Source: Candidatus Gastranaerophilales bacterium
Lineage (GTDB): Bacteria; Cyanobacteriota; Vampirovibrionia; Gastranaerophilales; Gastranaerophilaceae
Assembly: GCA_910587245.1 (NCBI GenBank)
Contig: CAJULX010000007.1
Location: forward strand, 12,167 to 76,166
Reading direction: 5' to 3'
Length of the DNA: 64,000 nt
The position numbers and the translations under genes are program-made. Positions within the stretch are counted from its first letter, which is position 1. The number at the start of each line of letters is the position of its first letter. The notes beneath the pieces are model-generated. The model worked only from the letters and a program-made list of their open reading frames with translations, made no database searches and was not told the DNA's origin. This document shows positions 16,629 to 24,218 of the stretch, piece by piece.

Positions 16629-17360
16629 TTGCTGACTGTCGAAAATAATCTTGAAGCTGTAAAAAATCTGGTAAAAGAGACGAAATTGCAGCATATTGCA
16701 ATAATAATGGACGGAAACAGGCGCTGGGCAAAGGAACACTGCCTGCCTTCCGCTATGGGCCATAAAAAAGGCGTGGATTCGCTTAAAAATATTGTAAAAG
16801 CTTCGCACAAATTCGGGGTGAAATACCTTACTCTGTATGCTTTTTCAACCGAAAACTGGAACCGCAAACAGGAAGAAGTTGATTTTCTGATGGGGCTTTT
16901 AGCAAGCACGATAAAAAATGAATTAAAGGAACTTCACGAAAACGACGTCAAGTTAAGGTTTATAGGAGATATTAAAGGGCTTAACGCTGAATTGCAGAAC
17001 ATTTTAGCTGATGCTGAAAATACGACAAAAAATAATAATGGTGTAAACCTCCAGATAGCAATTAATTACGGGGCAAGAAACGAGCTAACTTACGCTGTGA
17101 AAAGGATTATAGAGAACGGTATTCCTGCAAATGAAGTAACAGAGGAACTTATACAGGATTATCTTTATACAAAAAACATCCCTGACCCTGATTTATTAAT
17201 AAGAACGGGCGGTGAGATGCGCATAAGCAATTATCTTTTATGGCAGATTGCCTACTCTGAACTGTATATCACGCCGAAATACTGGCCGGAATTCAATGAA
17301 GAAGCGCTTGTTGACTCTATTGAAGAATTTGCAAAAAGACAAAGAAGGTACGGAAGTTAA
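16629..17360 (+). CDS. uppS: isoprenyl transferase (undecaprenyl diphosphate synthase)
   Basis: Makes the C55 lipid carrier precursor for peptidoglycan, O-antigen and other glycans by cis-adding isopentenyl diphosphate to farnesyl diphosphate. The start is TTG at 16629 with AAGGA about 8 nt upstream. The family motifs are complete: HIAIIMDGNRRWAKE (catalytic Asp), GHKKGVDSLK, LTLYAFSTENWNR, IAINYGAR, and DLLIRTGGEMRISNYLLWQ near the C-terminus. Its length of 243 is usual. It is the first of a run with rdgB and two further genes. No cdsA follows, unlike many genomes. Confidence 0.95.
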   Translation: MLTVENNLEAVKNLVKETKLQHIAIIMDGNRRWAKEHCLPSAMGHKKGVDSLKNIVKASHKFGVKYLTLYAFSTENWNRKQEEVDFLMGLLASTIKNELKELHENDVKLRFIGDIKGLNAELQNILADAENTTKNNNGVNLQIAINYGARNELTYAVKRIIENGIPANEVTEELIQDYLYTKNIPDPDLLIRTGGEMRISNYLLWQIAYSELYITPKYWPEFNEEALVDSIEEFAKRQRRYGS

Positions 17361-17406
17361 AAATCTGCCGTAATTTCTTGTTATTACTGAAATACAAGGG
17401 AATAAT

Positions 17407-18090
17407 ATGCTCAAAATCGTCTTAGGGACAGGAAATGAACATAAAATTTATGAGATGAACCTGATATCAAAGCCTTTCGGGGTGGAATTTTATACGGCGT
17501 TTGAAAAATCGGATTTCAATCCTGATGAAACAGGGGAAACTTTTGAAGAAAATGCCTATATTAAAGCTTATGCGGCTTATAAATTAAGCAGGGACTGTAG
17601 TTTGGAGAAATCTAAACTAAATGCCGATAATGGCATAAAAATACAAAAAACTGAAGAAAATTTTGAAACGAAAATTTCTTCCGAAAATCCGCCAAAACTT
17701 TATCTGGCGGATGATTCAGGCTTATGTGTGGATTTTCTCGACGGTGCCCCGGGTATAAAATCCGCAAGATATGCAGATACCGCAGAACGCAGAATTGAAA
17801 AGCTTCTTGAGGCAATGAAACATGCCAAAAACAGAACCGCACATTTTGAATGCCACCTTGTTTTATTAAATGAAAACGGAGAAATTTTGCACAAAACCAC
17901 AGGAATCTGCAAAGGAAAAATTGCCCTTGAAAAGAAAGGTACGGGCGGATTTGGGTATGATCCCGTTTTTATTCTGGATAAAATGGGGAAAACCATGGCA
18001 GAACTTACTGAAGATGAGAAAAATCTGCATTCTCACAGGGGAAAGGCCCTTATGGATATGCTAATCTGGCTGAAGTATAGATATAAATAG
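17407..18090 (+). CDS. rdgB: XTP/dITP diphosphatase (RdgB/HAM1 family) with an inserted segment
   Basis: House-cleaning pyrophosphatase that removes non-canonical purine nucleoside triphosphates. 227 residues: GTGNEHKIYEM at the N-terminus, ADDSGLCVDFLDGAPGIKSARYA (catalytic Asp region), FGYDPVF, and HRGKAL at the end are all present. Typical members are about 195-205 residues. The extra length is a Lys/Glu/Asn-rich insert at about residues 63-96, just before the active-site ADDSG motif. The insert has no stop or frameshift and may be a loop. It is 46 nt downstream of uppS and probably co-transcribed. Confidence 0.93.
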   Translation: MLKIVLGTGNEHKIYEMNLISKPFGVEFYTAFEKSDFNPDETGETFEENAYIKAYAAYKLSRDCSLEKSKLNADNGIKIQKTEENFETKISSENPPKLYLADDSGLCVDFLDGAPGIKSARYADTAERRIEKLLEAMKHAKNRTAHFECHLVLLNENGEILHKTTGICKGKIALEKKGTGGFGYDPVFILDKMGKTMAELTEDEKNLHSHRGKALMDMLIWLKYRYK

Positions 18091-18129
18091 CCGTTTTATG
18101 GTATACTTATTTAAAAAGGATTAAAATAA

Positions 18130-18468
18130 ATGGAAGATAATATGAATAATGCGCCTGATAATAAGCGCTGGTACGATAAAGACCCGATTTTAAAAGAAGC
18201 ACTTGAGCTTTTAAGATTATCAAGCCCTGATGAAAAAGAACATGCAAAAGATTTTATTCTTCAATTGCAGGAACAGGTTGCAGGTGAAGTTATAGAGCGT
18301 ATTTACGAGATTATTACCCAGTATGAAGGCAAGGGCAATCGCTGGTATGATAATGACCCTGTTATGATTAAGGCTATTGAAATTTTAAGGCATGCTGACC
18401 CGAAAACCCAGAGACACGCGGCTTTAAAGCTTTTGCTTGCGCTTGAAGAAAAAAGTTTTGGTGATTAG
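18130..18468 (+). CDS. small protein made of two tandem RWYDxDP repeats
   Basis: A 112-residue protein. It contains an internal duplication with a period of 58 residues: RWYDKDPILKEALELLR (13-29) and RWYDNDPVMIKAIEILR (71-87), each followed by an S/A-D-P start and a helical HA-rich half. Each unit is predicted as two or three helices. No known domain was recognised. An extended -10 (TGGTATACT) near 18099-18107 and the SD AAAAGGA before 18130 suggest it has its own promoter. It stands between rdgB and folE2. A role as a small binding or adaptor protein would be a guess. Confidence 0.7.
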   Translation: MEDNMNNAPDNKRWYDKDPILKEALELLRLSSPDEKEHAKDFILQLQEQVAGEVIERIYEIITQYEGKGNRWYDNDPVMIKAIEILRHADPKTQRHAALKLLLALEEKSFGD

Positions 18469-18516
18469 TTAAAAATTGTTATATAACAAATTTGGCACAT
18501 AGTGCGGAATAAAAAA

Positions 18517-19308
18517 ATGAATGATGTTCAAAATCAATCAGATGAGAGAAATATTGATATACAAAAAGTAGGCGTAAAAGACGTTGAAATTCCGTTGATA
18601 ATCCAGCGCAAGCTAAAAAACGGCGCGGTTGATACGCAGAGGGTTTATGCTAAAGCAAAAATGAGCGTTTCTTTAAACAGACAGTTCAAAGGCACTCATA
18701 TGAGCCGTTTTATAGAAATTTTAAATGATTACAGGAAAAAAAATCTTGTAGGTGTCGATATTAAAAAAATGCTACTTGATATGAAAGACAGGCTTGGAGC
18801 AGAAAATGCGTATATAAAGTTTGATTTTAAATATTTTATTAAAAAAACTGCCCCAAAAAGCGAGCTTGAAGCCCTAATGTGCTACGATTGCTATTTTGAA
18901 GGCAAATTGGACGGAGACGATTATAAATTTTTCTTAGGCACAAAAGTGCCCGTAACAACGCTTTGCCCCTGTTCTAAGGAAATTTCCGAATATGGCGCCC
19001 ATAATCAAAGAGCAATTGTAAAAGTTAAAATTTCATACCCCGAAAAAGAGCATATCTGGCTTGAAGATTTAATTAAATCAATTGAAGAAGCGGGCTCTTC
19101 CGAGGTGTATTCCCTTTTAAAAAGAGAGGATGAAAAGGCTGTAACAGAGCGGGCATACGAAAATCCCAAATTTGTGGAAGATGTGCTCAGAGACATTGTC
19201 TTAAAACTTGAAAATAACAAAATTATTAACTTTTTTGAAGTTGAAATTGAAGCGCAGGAAAGCATTCATAACCATAATGCCTGGGCATATCAAAAGAAAA
19301 GCAAATAA
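18517..19308 (+). CDS. folE2: GTP cyclohydrolase FolE2 (type IB)
   Basis: Converts GTP to 7,8-dihydroneopterin triphosphate at the start of folate (and queuosine-like pterin) synthesis, with a metal other than only zinc. The TTLCPCSKEIS motif carries the family cysteine. QFKGTHMSRF near residue 65 and AQESIHNHNAWAY at the C-terminus are also FolE2 hallmarks. 263 residues from the ATG at 18517. The in-frame GTG at 18502 is an alternative because the SD (GGA at -11) is poor for both. FolE2 is used by bacteria under zinc limitation or lacking FolE1. Confidence 0.93.
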   Translation: MNDVQNQSDERNIDIQKVGVKDVEIPLIIQRKLKNGAVDTQRVYAKAKMSVSLNRQFKGTHMSRFIEILNDYRKKNLVGVDIKKMLLDMKDRLGAENAYIKFDFKYFIKKTAPKSELEALMCYDCYFEGKLDGDDYKFFLGTKVPVTTLCPCSKEISEYGAHNQRAIVKVKISYPEKEHIWLEDLIKSIEEAGSSEVYSLLKREDEKAVTERAYENPKFVEDVLRDIVLKLENNKIINFFEVEIEAQESIHNHNAWAYQKKSK

Positions 19309-19369
19309 TATGCTGTTTTAGGCATATTTGAAATGCTTTATAAAACATGCCGATGCGTCCAAAAAAGGT

Positions 19370-20527
19370 TTATGTTATTTTATATGCTTTTCTGTAATAT
19401 AAAATTCCGCCTATAACGGCAATTGATATAACGGGAAGCCACGCTGCAAAAAACGGGCTTATAGCCTTTGTTTCCCCTAAATTTAAGGAAAAGGCGCGTA
19501 TTACATAGTATACAAAAATAATCATTACACTGAACAAAAATCCCCTGTTGTATCTTACCCTCGGCGGCGTTATTGCAAGAGGAATCCCCACAAGCGCCAG
19601 AGCAAACGTTGTAACGGGCAGGGCAAGTTTGTCATAAAGCTGTACCTGCAGCTCAAGCCGTAATTTTTCTAAAAAGTCCGGATTTTTCTTATTTTTACGT
19701 ATAAATTTCATTAATTTAAAGAAATTATACTGATTCGCCTCTTCTTTTATGAAACTTTCAATATTATCAAGCCCGAAATTTATTGTGGATTTTTCAAAAA
19801 GTGTCGTATTTAAAACTTTTTCCGTGGTAGATAAAGTATACATTACCCCGCCGTCAAATATCCAGCCTGCTTTATCGGTTTTGCCGAATTTTGCCTGAAT
19901 TATCTGTACGGTTTTCGGGTTCGAAAGGTCTAAAACGGTAATATTATTAAGGGTTTTATCCTCGCATTTTTGAACATAGAAAAGTCTTTTTAATTTGCCT
20001 TCTTTATCATTTTCGTTCAATGTGAAATTCATTCTGCCGTCGGGCACATGTTTGCTTTGAAGGGAATAAACCGCTAAATGCTTTGCCTGCATGCTTGTTG
20101 CGGGCACTATAAATTCGTTTATAAGAAAACTAACTATGGTCATCACGATAGCGAAGGCAAAAATCGGCCTTGCAATTCTTGAAATACCTATGCCGCAAGC
20201 TCGAAGCACCGTTATTTCGGAATTTAAGCTTAATTTATTAACGGTCATAACCGTGGCAAAAAGCGTTGAAATTGGTATGGTCATTACAAAAACCTGCGGC
20301 AGGTTTAATACAATCATCATAATTGCTATATTAAAAGGAATCCCGAATTGCGTAATCTGTTTTATAAGCTGGGTAAAGGTTTCGGAGGCAAATATAATTG
20401 ATGTAAAAATTATAACCCCGAGGATAAAAACCTCGATAAGCTGCCTTAAAATATACTTATCGAGCATACTTGCCGTTGCATATTTAAATCTTGTAAATCT
20501 TATGTATTTTTCAATTTTCTTTTTCAT
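19370..20527 (-). CDS. LptF/LptG-family LPS export permease
   Basis: Inner-membrane subunit of the LptBFG transporter that extracts LPS. 385 residues with three N-terminal membrane helices (about 28-50, 75-95, 118-140), a central periplasmic beta-rich domain (about 145-290), and three C-terminal helices (about 300-320, 330-350, 358-378). This is the YjgP/YjgQ layout. LptF versus LptG cannot be decided by eye; cyanobacterial-type genomes often carry one such gene near others. It lies 24 nt downstream of tyrA on the same strand, with no obvious SD, so it may be translated from the tyrA transcript. Confidence 0.87.
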   Translation of the reverse strand: MKKKIEKYIRFTRFKYATASMLDKYILRQLIEVFILGVIIFTSIIFASETFTQLIKQITQFGIPFNIAIMMIVLNLPQVFVMTIPISTLFATVMTVNKLSLNSEITVLRACGIGISRIARPIFAFAIVMTIVSFLINEFIVPATSMQAKHLAVYSLQSKHVPDGRMNFTLNENDKEGKLKRLFYVQKCEDKTLNNITVLDLSNPKTVQIIQAKFGKTDKAGWIFDGGVMYTLSTTEKVLNTTLFEKSTINFGLDNIESFIKEEANQYNFFKLMKFIRKNKKNPDFLEKLRLELQVQLYDKLALPVTTFALALVGIPLAITPPRVRYNRGFLFSVMIIFVYYVIRAFSLNLGETKAISPFFAAWLPVISIAVIGGILYYRKAYKIT

Positions 20528-20551
20528 TGACTTAACCGCTAAAAAGCCCGC

Positions 20552-21376
20552 TTAAAGTGTATTTTTCCCATTATTATCATACATTGTTTTTCTTATTTTT
20601 TGAATAGATTTTAAAGTATTTATAAATTCCGTTTTTGGCATATTCTTCAATTCTTTTAAATTTTCAATAAATTTATCAATACAAATATCAAAATTATCCC
20701 CGTTTAATTCAAGCATATCAAGCGCAAGAGCCGTATCGGTCAAGCTTAATCTTGTCGTGTCCCGAAATCCGCTTGATGCTATTTTTAAAGCGGTTTCGTC
20801 CTCTTTTATAACCGTATTTAAAAGAGCTGCCGAAATAAGCATGGGAAGATGCGAAATTAAACAGGCTTGTTTATCATGAGTGTTTTCATTAAGTATGACA
20901 GGTTTTGCACCCATTTTTTTAATCAAATCTTCAAGCTGTACATTGCTTGTGTTTAAAATCCATTTTGCGCCGTAAAAAAGCTCTGCAAAAGAAGCGTCAA
21001 ACCCTGAAAATTCGGTTCCTGCCATAGGGTGCGAGCCTATAAAGTTGAAGGAATATTGCTTTTTGTTTACAAATCTTTTTAATGATGAAACATCACAGAC
21101 AATGCAGGAGGGGCGGACTATATTTTGAAGTTTATCAAGTATATCAAGTGTTTCGGACATTTTTGAACATACAAAAACAATATCACAGTCTTTAACATCT
21201 TCAATATTCGGGCTTGAAAATGTACAAAATTCAGCAGCTTTTTTATAACTGCTTTTTGAAATTCCCGTTAAATTAAAAGTCCCGATTTTATGAAGTGCCT
21301 TTAAAATTGAGCCGCCGATTAAACCTAAGCCGATTACTCCAATCTTTGTCTCAACTTTTAAATTCATATTTTCCAT
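20552..21376 (-). CDS. tyrA: prephenate/arogenate dehydrogenase
   Basis: NAD(P)-dependent oxidative decarboxylation of prephenate or arogenate in tyrosine synthesis. 274 residues. The Rossmann motif GVIGLGLIGGSILKAL is at about 13-28, IVFVCSKMSET and CIVCDVSSLK follow, and GSHPMAGTEFSGF is the catalytic His region conserved in TyrA. The second half is helical. Cyanobacterial-type enzymes mainly use arogenate; this cannot be decided here. The ATG at 21376 has no SD and TATAAT lies 7 nt upstream, so the mRNA is probably leaderless. It is divergent from the leuD-like gene. Confidence 0.92.
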   Translation of the reverse strand: MENMNLKVETKIGVIGLGLIGGSILKALHKIGTFNLTGISKSSYKKAAEFCTFSSPNIEDVKDCDIVFVCSKMSETLDILDKLQNIVRPSCIVCDVSSLKRFVNKKQYSFNFIGSHPMAGTEFSGFDASFAELFYGAKWILNTSNVQLEDLIKKMGAKPVILNENTHDKQACLISHLPMLISAALLNTVIKEDETALKIASSGFRDTTRLSLTDTALALDMLELNGDNFDICIDKFIENLKELKNMPKTEFINTLKSIQKIRKTMYDNNGKNTL

Positions 21377-21383
21377 AATTTAT

Positions 21384-21389
21384 ATTATA
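21384..21389 (-). promoter_or_regulatory. -10 box of tyrA, leaderless spacing
   Basis: Minus-strand TATAAT separated by 7 nt from the tyrA ATG at 21376. A TTGAAT lies further upstream at 21409-21414 with a long 19-nt spacer. Confidence 0.5.
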
Positions 21390-21451
21390 ATTGAAACAAA
21401 AGATTTATATTCAAGGAATTAATATTTTTAAAGCTAAGGAGCTATATTTTT

Positions 21452-21955
21452 ATGGAAATTAAAAGAGGAAAAGCGTTCAAATTCGGTGACGGTATTTCGA
21501 CAGACCATATTGCGCCGGGCAGACTTTTTCATTTAAGAAGTAATTTGGAAGAATTTTCAAAACATGTTCTGGAAGATGCAGACCCTGAATTTGCAAGCAA
21601 AATGCAAAAAGGCGATTTTGTTGTTGCGGGTTCAAATTTCGGGCTAGGCTCCAGCCGCGAGCATGCTCCGCAAATTATTAAAATTGCAGGGGTCGGCGCT
21701 GTTATTGCTAAAAGCTTTGCAAGAATTTTTTACAGAAATGCTATAAATATAGGGCTTTTGCTGATTGAATGCGATACGGATAAAATTGATGCCGGAGATG
21801 AGCTTGAACTGGATGTCAAAAACGGCATATTAAAAGATGTAACCAAAAATCTTGAAATTAAAATTACCCCGCTTCCCGATGTTATGATTAAGCTTCTCGG
21901 GGACGGCGGATTAATAGAACACCTTAAAAAACACGGTGATTTCAGCCTTGTGTAA
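21452..21955 (+). CDS. aconitase/isopropylmalate isomerase family small subunit (LeuD-like)
   Basis: Small (swivel) subunit of a two-subunit 4Fe-4S hydro-lyase. 167 residues: GDGISTDHIAPGR at 12-24, VVAGSNFGLGSSREHAP near 64, and KSFARIFYRNAINIGL near 90 are conserved for LeuD and archaeal-type homoaconitase or aconitase. The substrate loop reads FHLRS (residues 26-30). In characterised enzymes an Arg here (YLRT) goes with a gamma-carboxylate substrate such as homocitrate, whereas IPM isomerases have YLVY/YLVM. With an isocitrate dehydrogenase next door, citrate is a plausible substrate. The large subunit is not in the window. SD AAGGAG is upstream of 21452. Confidence 0.85.
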   Translation: MEIKRGKAFKFGDGISTDHIAPGRLFHLRSNLEEFSKHVLEDADPEFASKMQKGDFVVAGSNFGLGSSREHAPQIIKIAGVGAVIAKSFARIFYRNAINIGLLLIECDTDKIDAGDELELDVKNGILKDVTKNLEIKITPLPDVMIKLLGDGGLIEHLKKHGDFSLV

Positions 21956-22043
21956 AATTTTGAAAAACTTTTGCAACGGAGTTTTAAGCAACGGCAGATA
22001 AATTCCAAAAACGGCATATATAAAAAATAAACTGGAGAATAAA

Positions 22044-23039
22044 ATGCATAATATAACTTTAATTGAAGGGGACGGTATAGGCCCTGAAATAGCGGATGCG
22101 GTTGTAAAAATAATTGATGCTGCAGGTGTTAAAATTAACTGGGATAGGCAAACTGCAGGACTGGATGTTATTGAAAAAGAGGGTGTGCCGCTGCCTGACA
22201 GGGTTATAGAGAGCATAAAGAAAAATAAAATTGCATTGAAAGCCCCTGTGACGACACCCATAGGTAAAGGCTTCCGCTCCGTTAACGTTCAATTGAGAAG
22301 AGAACTTGATTTATATGCAAATGTGCGCCCATGTAAAAATATTGAAGGTATTAAAACCCCTTTTAACAATGTTGATTTAGTTGTAATCAGGGAAAATACG
22401 GAAGATTTATACGCGGGAATTGAACGCAAGGTTGATGATGATACGGCAGAAGGCATCAAATTAATCACCCGTAAGGCAAGTGAAAGAATTGTTAAATATG
22501 CTTTTGATTATGCTGTTAAAATGGGCAGAAAAACTGTTGGGGCGGTAACAAAAGCCAATATATGCAAATTAACGGACGGTTTATTCCTTGATTGCGCGCG
22601 CGAAGTTGCAAAAAATTACCCGAAGATTGAATATAAAGAAATTCTTGTAGATGCCCTTTGTATGCAGCTTGTGCAAAATCCTTCAAAATTTGATGTGCTT
22701 GTGCTTCCAAATCTCTACGGTGATATAGTTTCGGATTTAACGGCTGGGCTAATAGGCGGTTTGGGTGTAGCTCAGGGGGCAAATATCGGGCTTGAAGCTT
22801 CGGTATTTGAGCCTGTGCACGGTTCTGCACCCGATATCAAGGGGCAAAATCTTGCAAATCCTTCGGCGCTTCTATTGTGTGCAGTTGAAATGCTAAAAAA
22901 TATTAACGAATTTGGTGTAGCTGAAAAAATCGAAAAAGCGCTTTTTAAAACCATAAAAGAAGGCAGGGTTTTAACGCGGGATTTAGGCGGAAGCGCCAAA
23001 ACAACCGAATTTAGAGATGAAATAATTAAAAACCTTTAA
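22044..23039 (+). CDS. isocitrate dehydrogenase (NAD/NADP), isopropylmalate-dehydrogenase superfamily
   Basis: Oxidative decarboxylation of isocitrate to 2-oxoglutarate. 331 residues. EGDGIGPEIADAV opens the chain; LRRELDLYANVRPCKN and VIRENTEDLYAGIE are typical of isocitrate or homoisocitrate dehydrogenase rather than of LeuB (which has GGIYFG). VDALCMQLVQNP, LPNLYGDIVSDLTAGLIGGLG, and EPVHGSAPDI carry the metal Asp residues and cofactor loop. It is 88 nt after the aconitase-like gene on the same strand, suggesting a citrate-to-2-oxoglutarate module that supplies glutamate. Homoisocitrate dehydrogenase is the main alternative. Confidence 0.85.
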   Translation: MHNITLIEGDGIGPEIADAVVKIIDAAGVKINWDRQTAGLDVIEKEGVPLPDRVIESIKKNKIALKAPVTTPIGKGFRSVNVQLRRELDLYANVRPCKNIEGIKTPFNNVDLVVIRENTEDLYAGIERKVDDDTAEGIKLITRKASERIVKYAFDYAVKMGRKTVGAVTKANICKLTDGLFLDCAREVAKNYPKIEYKEILVDALCMQLVQNPSKFDVLVLPNLYGDIVSDLTAGLIGGLGVAQGANIGLEASVFEPVHGSAPDIKGQNLANPSALLLCAVEMLKNINEFGVAEKIEKALFKTIKEGRVLTRDLGGSAKTTEFRDEIIKNL

Positions 23040-23042
23040 ACT

Positions 23043-23360
23043 TCATATTTGCAGTAATTTCAGACTTGCAATGCCTGTTATGATTAACAGTATACAAATG
23101 AACTTTAACAGGCTGAATGGTTCTTTGAATAAAATAATTCCGAATACCACCGTGCCCACTGTTCCGATTCCTGTCCAGACTGCGTAAGCGGTGCCAAGAG
23201 GAATATTTTTTAATGCCAGTGCCAGAAAATAAAAACTTGCAATCATCCCTAAGATTGTTAAAAAGCTTATAACTAAATTTGTAAATCCGTTTGAAAATTT
23301 TAACCCTATGGCCCAAACTATTTCGAAAATTCCTGCAATGAATAAAAAAAACCAGCTCAT
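23043..23360 (-). CDS. sugE: small multidrug resistance exporter, SugE/Gdx (guanidinium) type
   Basis: A 105-residue, four-helix SMR transporter working as a dimer in the inner membrane. FFLFIAGIFEIVWAIGLKFSNGF carries the essential Glu (residue 13) in helix 1. GTAYAVWTGIGTVGTVVFGIILFKEP is the SugE/Gdx-type helix 3. The Gdx subtype exports guanidinium with proton antiport; an EmrE-like drug specificity would be the alternative. It has its own promoter and a 100-nt structured leader (see 23367-23467). SD AAGGGG is 7 nt upstream. It is convergent with isocitrate dehydrogenase. Confidence 0.88.
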   Translation of the reverse strand: MSWFFLFIAGIFEIVWAIGLKFSNGFTNLVISFLTILGMIASFYFLALALKNIPLGTAYAVWTGIGTVGTVVFGIILFKEPFSLLKFICILLIITGIASLKLLQI

Positions 23361-23366
23361 TTTGTT

Positions 23367-23467
23367 CCCCTTAAAAATTACTTTACATACAAAACTGCAT
23401 CCCTTAAATATCCCTTCAAAGGCCTAACGGAATATTTAAAAGATGCTTACCCGGCGGCAAATATTTT
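23367..23467 (-). promoter_or_regulatory. structured 5' leader of sugE, possible guanidine-sensing RNA
   Basis: Read on the minus strand, the leader begins near 23467 and holds TTGCCGCCGGGTAA (23447-23460). Then a stem GCATC (23442-23446) pairs with GATGC (23397-23401). Enclosed in it, a 10-bp stem TTAAATAT-CC (23404-23413) pairs with GG-A-ATATTTAA (23429-23439) with one bulge. SugE/Gdx genes are classic targets of guanidine riboswitches. I see none of the conserved stretches I know for class I, so the class is undetermined. No clear terminator lies before the SD, which would fit translational control. Confidence 0.45.
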
Positions 23468-23473
23468 TTATTT

Positions 23474-23502
23474 ATTATAATTTGAAATCACATATAATGC
23501 AA
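23474..23502 (-). promoter_or_regulatory. sugE promoter
   Basis: Minus strand: TTGCAT (23497-23502), 17-nt spacer, TATAAT (23474-23479). Transcription would start near 23467, giving a leader of about 107 nt. Confidence 0.5.
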
Positions 23503-23511
23503 TTTTTTAAA

Positions 23512-24159
23512 CTATCCGCAGGCATCCAGATAGCGAGGTTTTGTTTTGTTATCAACATATGCTATGTAATCATCAAAGTGCTTGCTTGGAAGAATTTTAT
23601 CCGCATCCCGTCTGTTTGAAGATTTATTTTCAAACAGTTTGCTGCTTTCCCAGAAATGTTCATTAACCGAAGTTAATTCTATTTTATCGGCACCTGCGTT
23701 TTTTGCTTCCTGAACTATTTTTGATACCAGCGTTTCTCCTAATCCTTTATGATGTCTTGACGGGGCTGTATACATTTCATCCGGAGAAGATTGAACATAT
23801 GATATATAGGTAACTTTTGTGCCGTCATCTATGTCGTAAGAATCAAGTACCTTTGCAAGAGCCAGTGTATCACCGTACGTATTTTCCAATCCGTAAAGAT
23901 GAACTCCATCCATGCTTCCTCTTGAAGTTTTGAAATTTTCCGTGATAGCTCCTATGAAAGGCGTTTTGTCCTTCCATAATTTTGCCAGAGTTTCAATCTG
24001 CATCATATCTCTTGTACTTTTTCTTTCATATTCTACAAAACAGCCGTCAGACTTTGTTCCGTTTGTATTTCTGATTTGTACATCGGTATCGATATATTTT
24101 TTACAAAAGGCAGGATTGTTTCTTTGTATTGAAACATTATTAAATGATGTTATATTCAT
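23512..24159 (-). CDS. GNAT-like acetyltransferase domain protein
   Basis: A 215-residue protein. The C-terminal half shows a GNAT layout: VTYISYVQSSPDEMY (strand), then RHHKGLGETLVSKIVQEAKNAG, where R-x-x-K-G-x-G is the acetyl-CoA pyrophosphate-binding pattern, then ADKIELTSVNEHFWESSKLFE as strand plus helix. The N-terminal 30 residues (NITSFNNVSIQRNNPAF) look disordered and contain a PAF/SF element like that seen in several other proteins of this window. The substrate is unknown. SD AAGGA sits before the ATG at 24159. Confidence 0.65.
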   Translation of the reverse strand: MNITSFNNVSIQRNNPAFCKKYIDTDVQIRNTNGTKSDGCFVEYERKSTRDMMQIETLAKLWKDKTPFIGAITENFKTSRGSMDGVHLYGLENTYGDTLALAKVLDSYDIDDGTKVTYISYVQSSPDEMYTAPSRHHKGLGETLVSKIVQEAKNAGADKIELTSVNEHFWESSKLFENKSSNRRDADKILPSKHFDDYIAYVDNKTKPRYLDACG

Positions 24160-24218
24160 TAGGGGGTTCCTTGTATTCTGTTAAAAGCCCCTGAATAATA
24201 AAAATTGCTTTAAAATTT

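Noticed and set aside
16592..16909. Minus-strand ORFs over the start of uppS
   Set aside because: Antisense shadows of uppS. They would have to cover the uppS start and its divergent promoter region.
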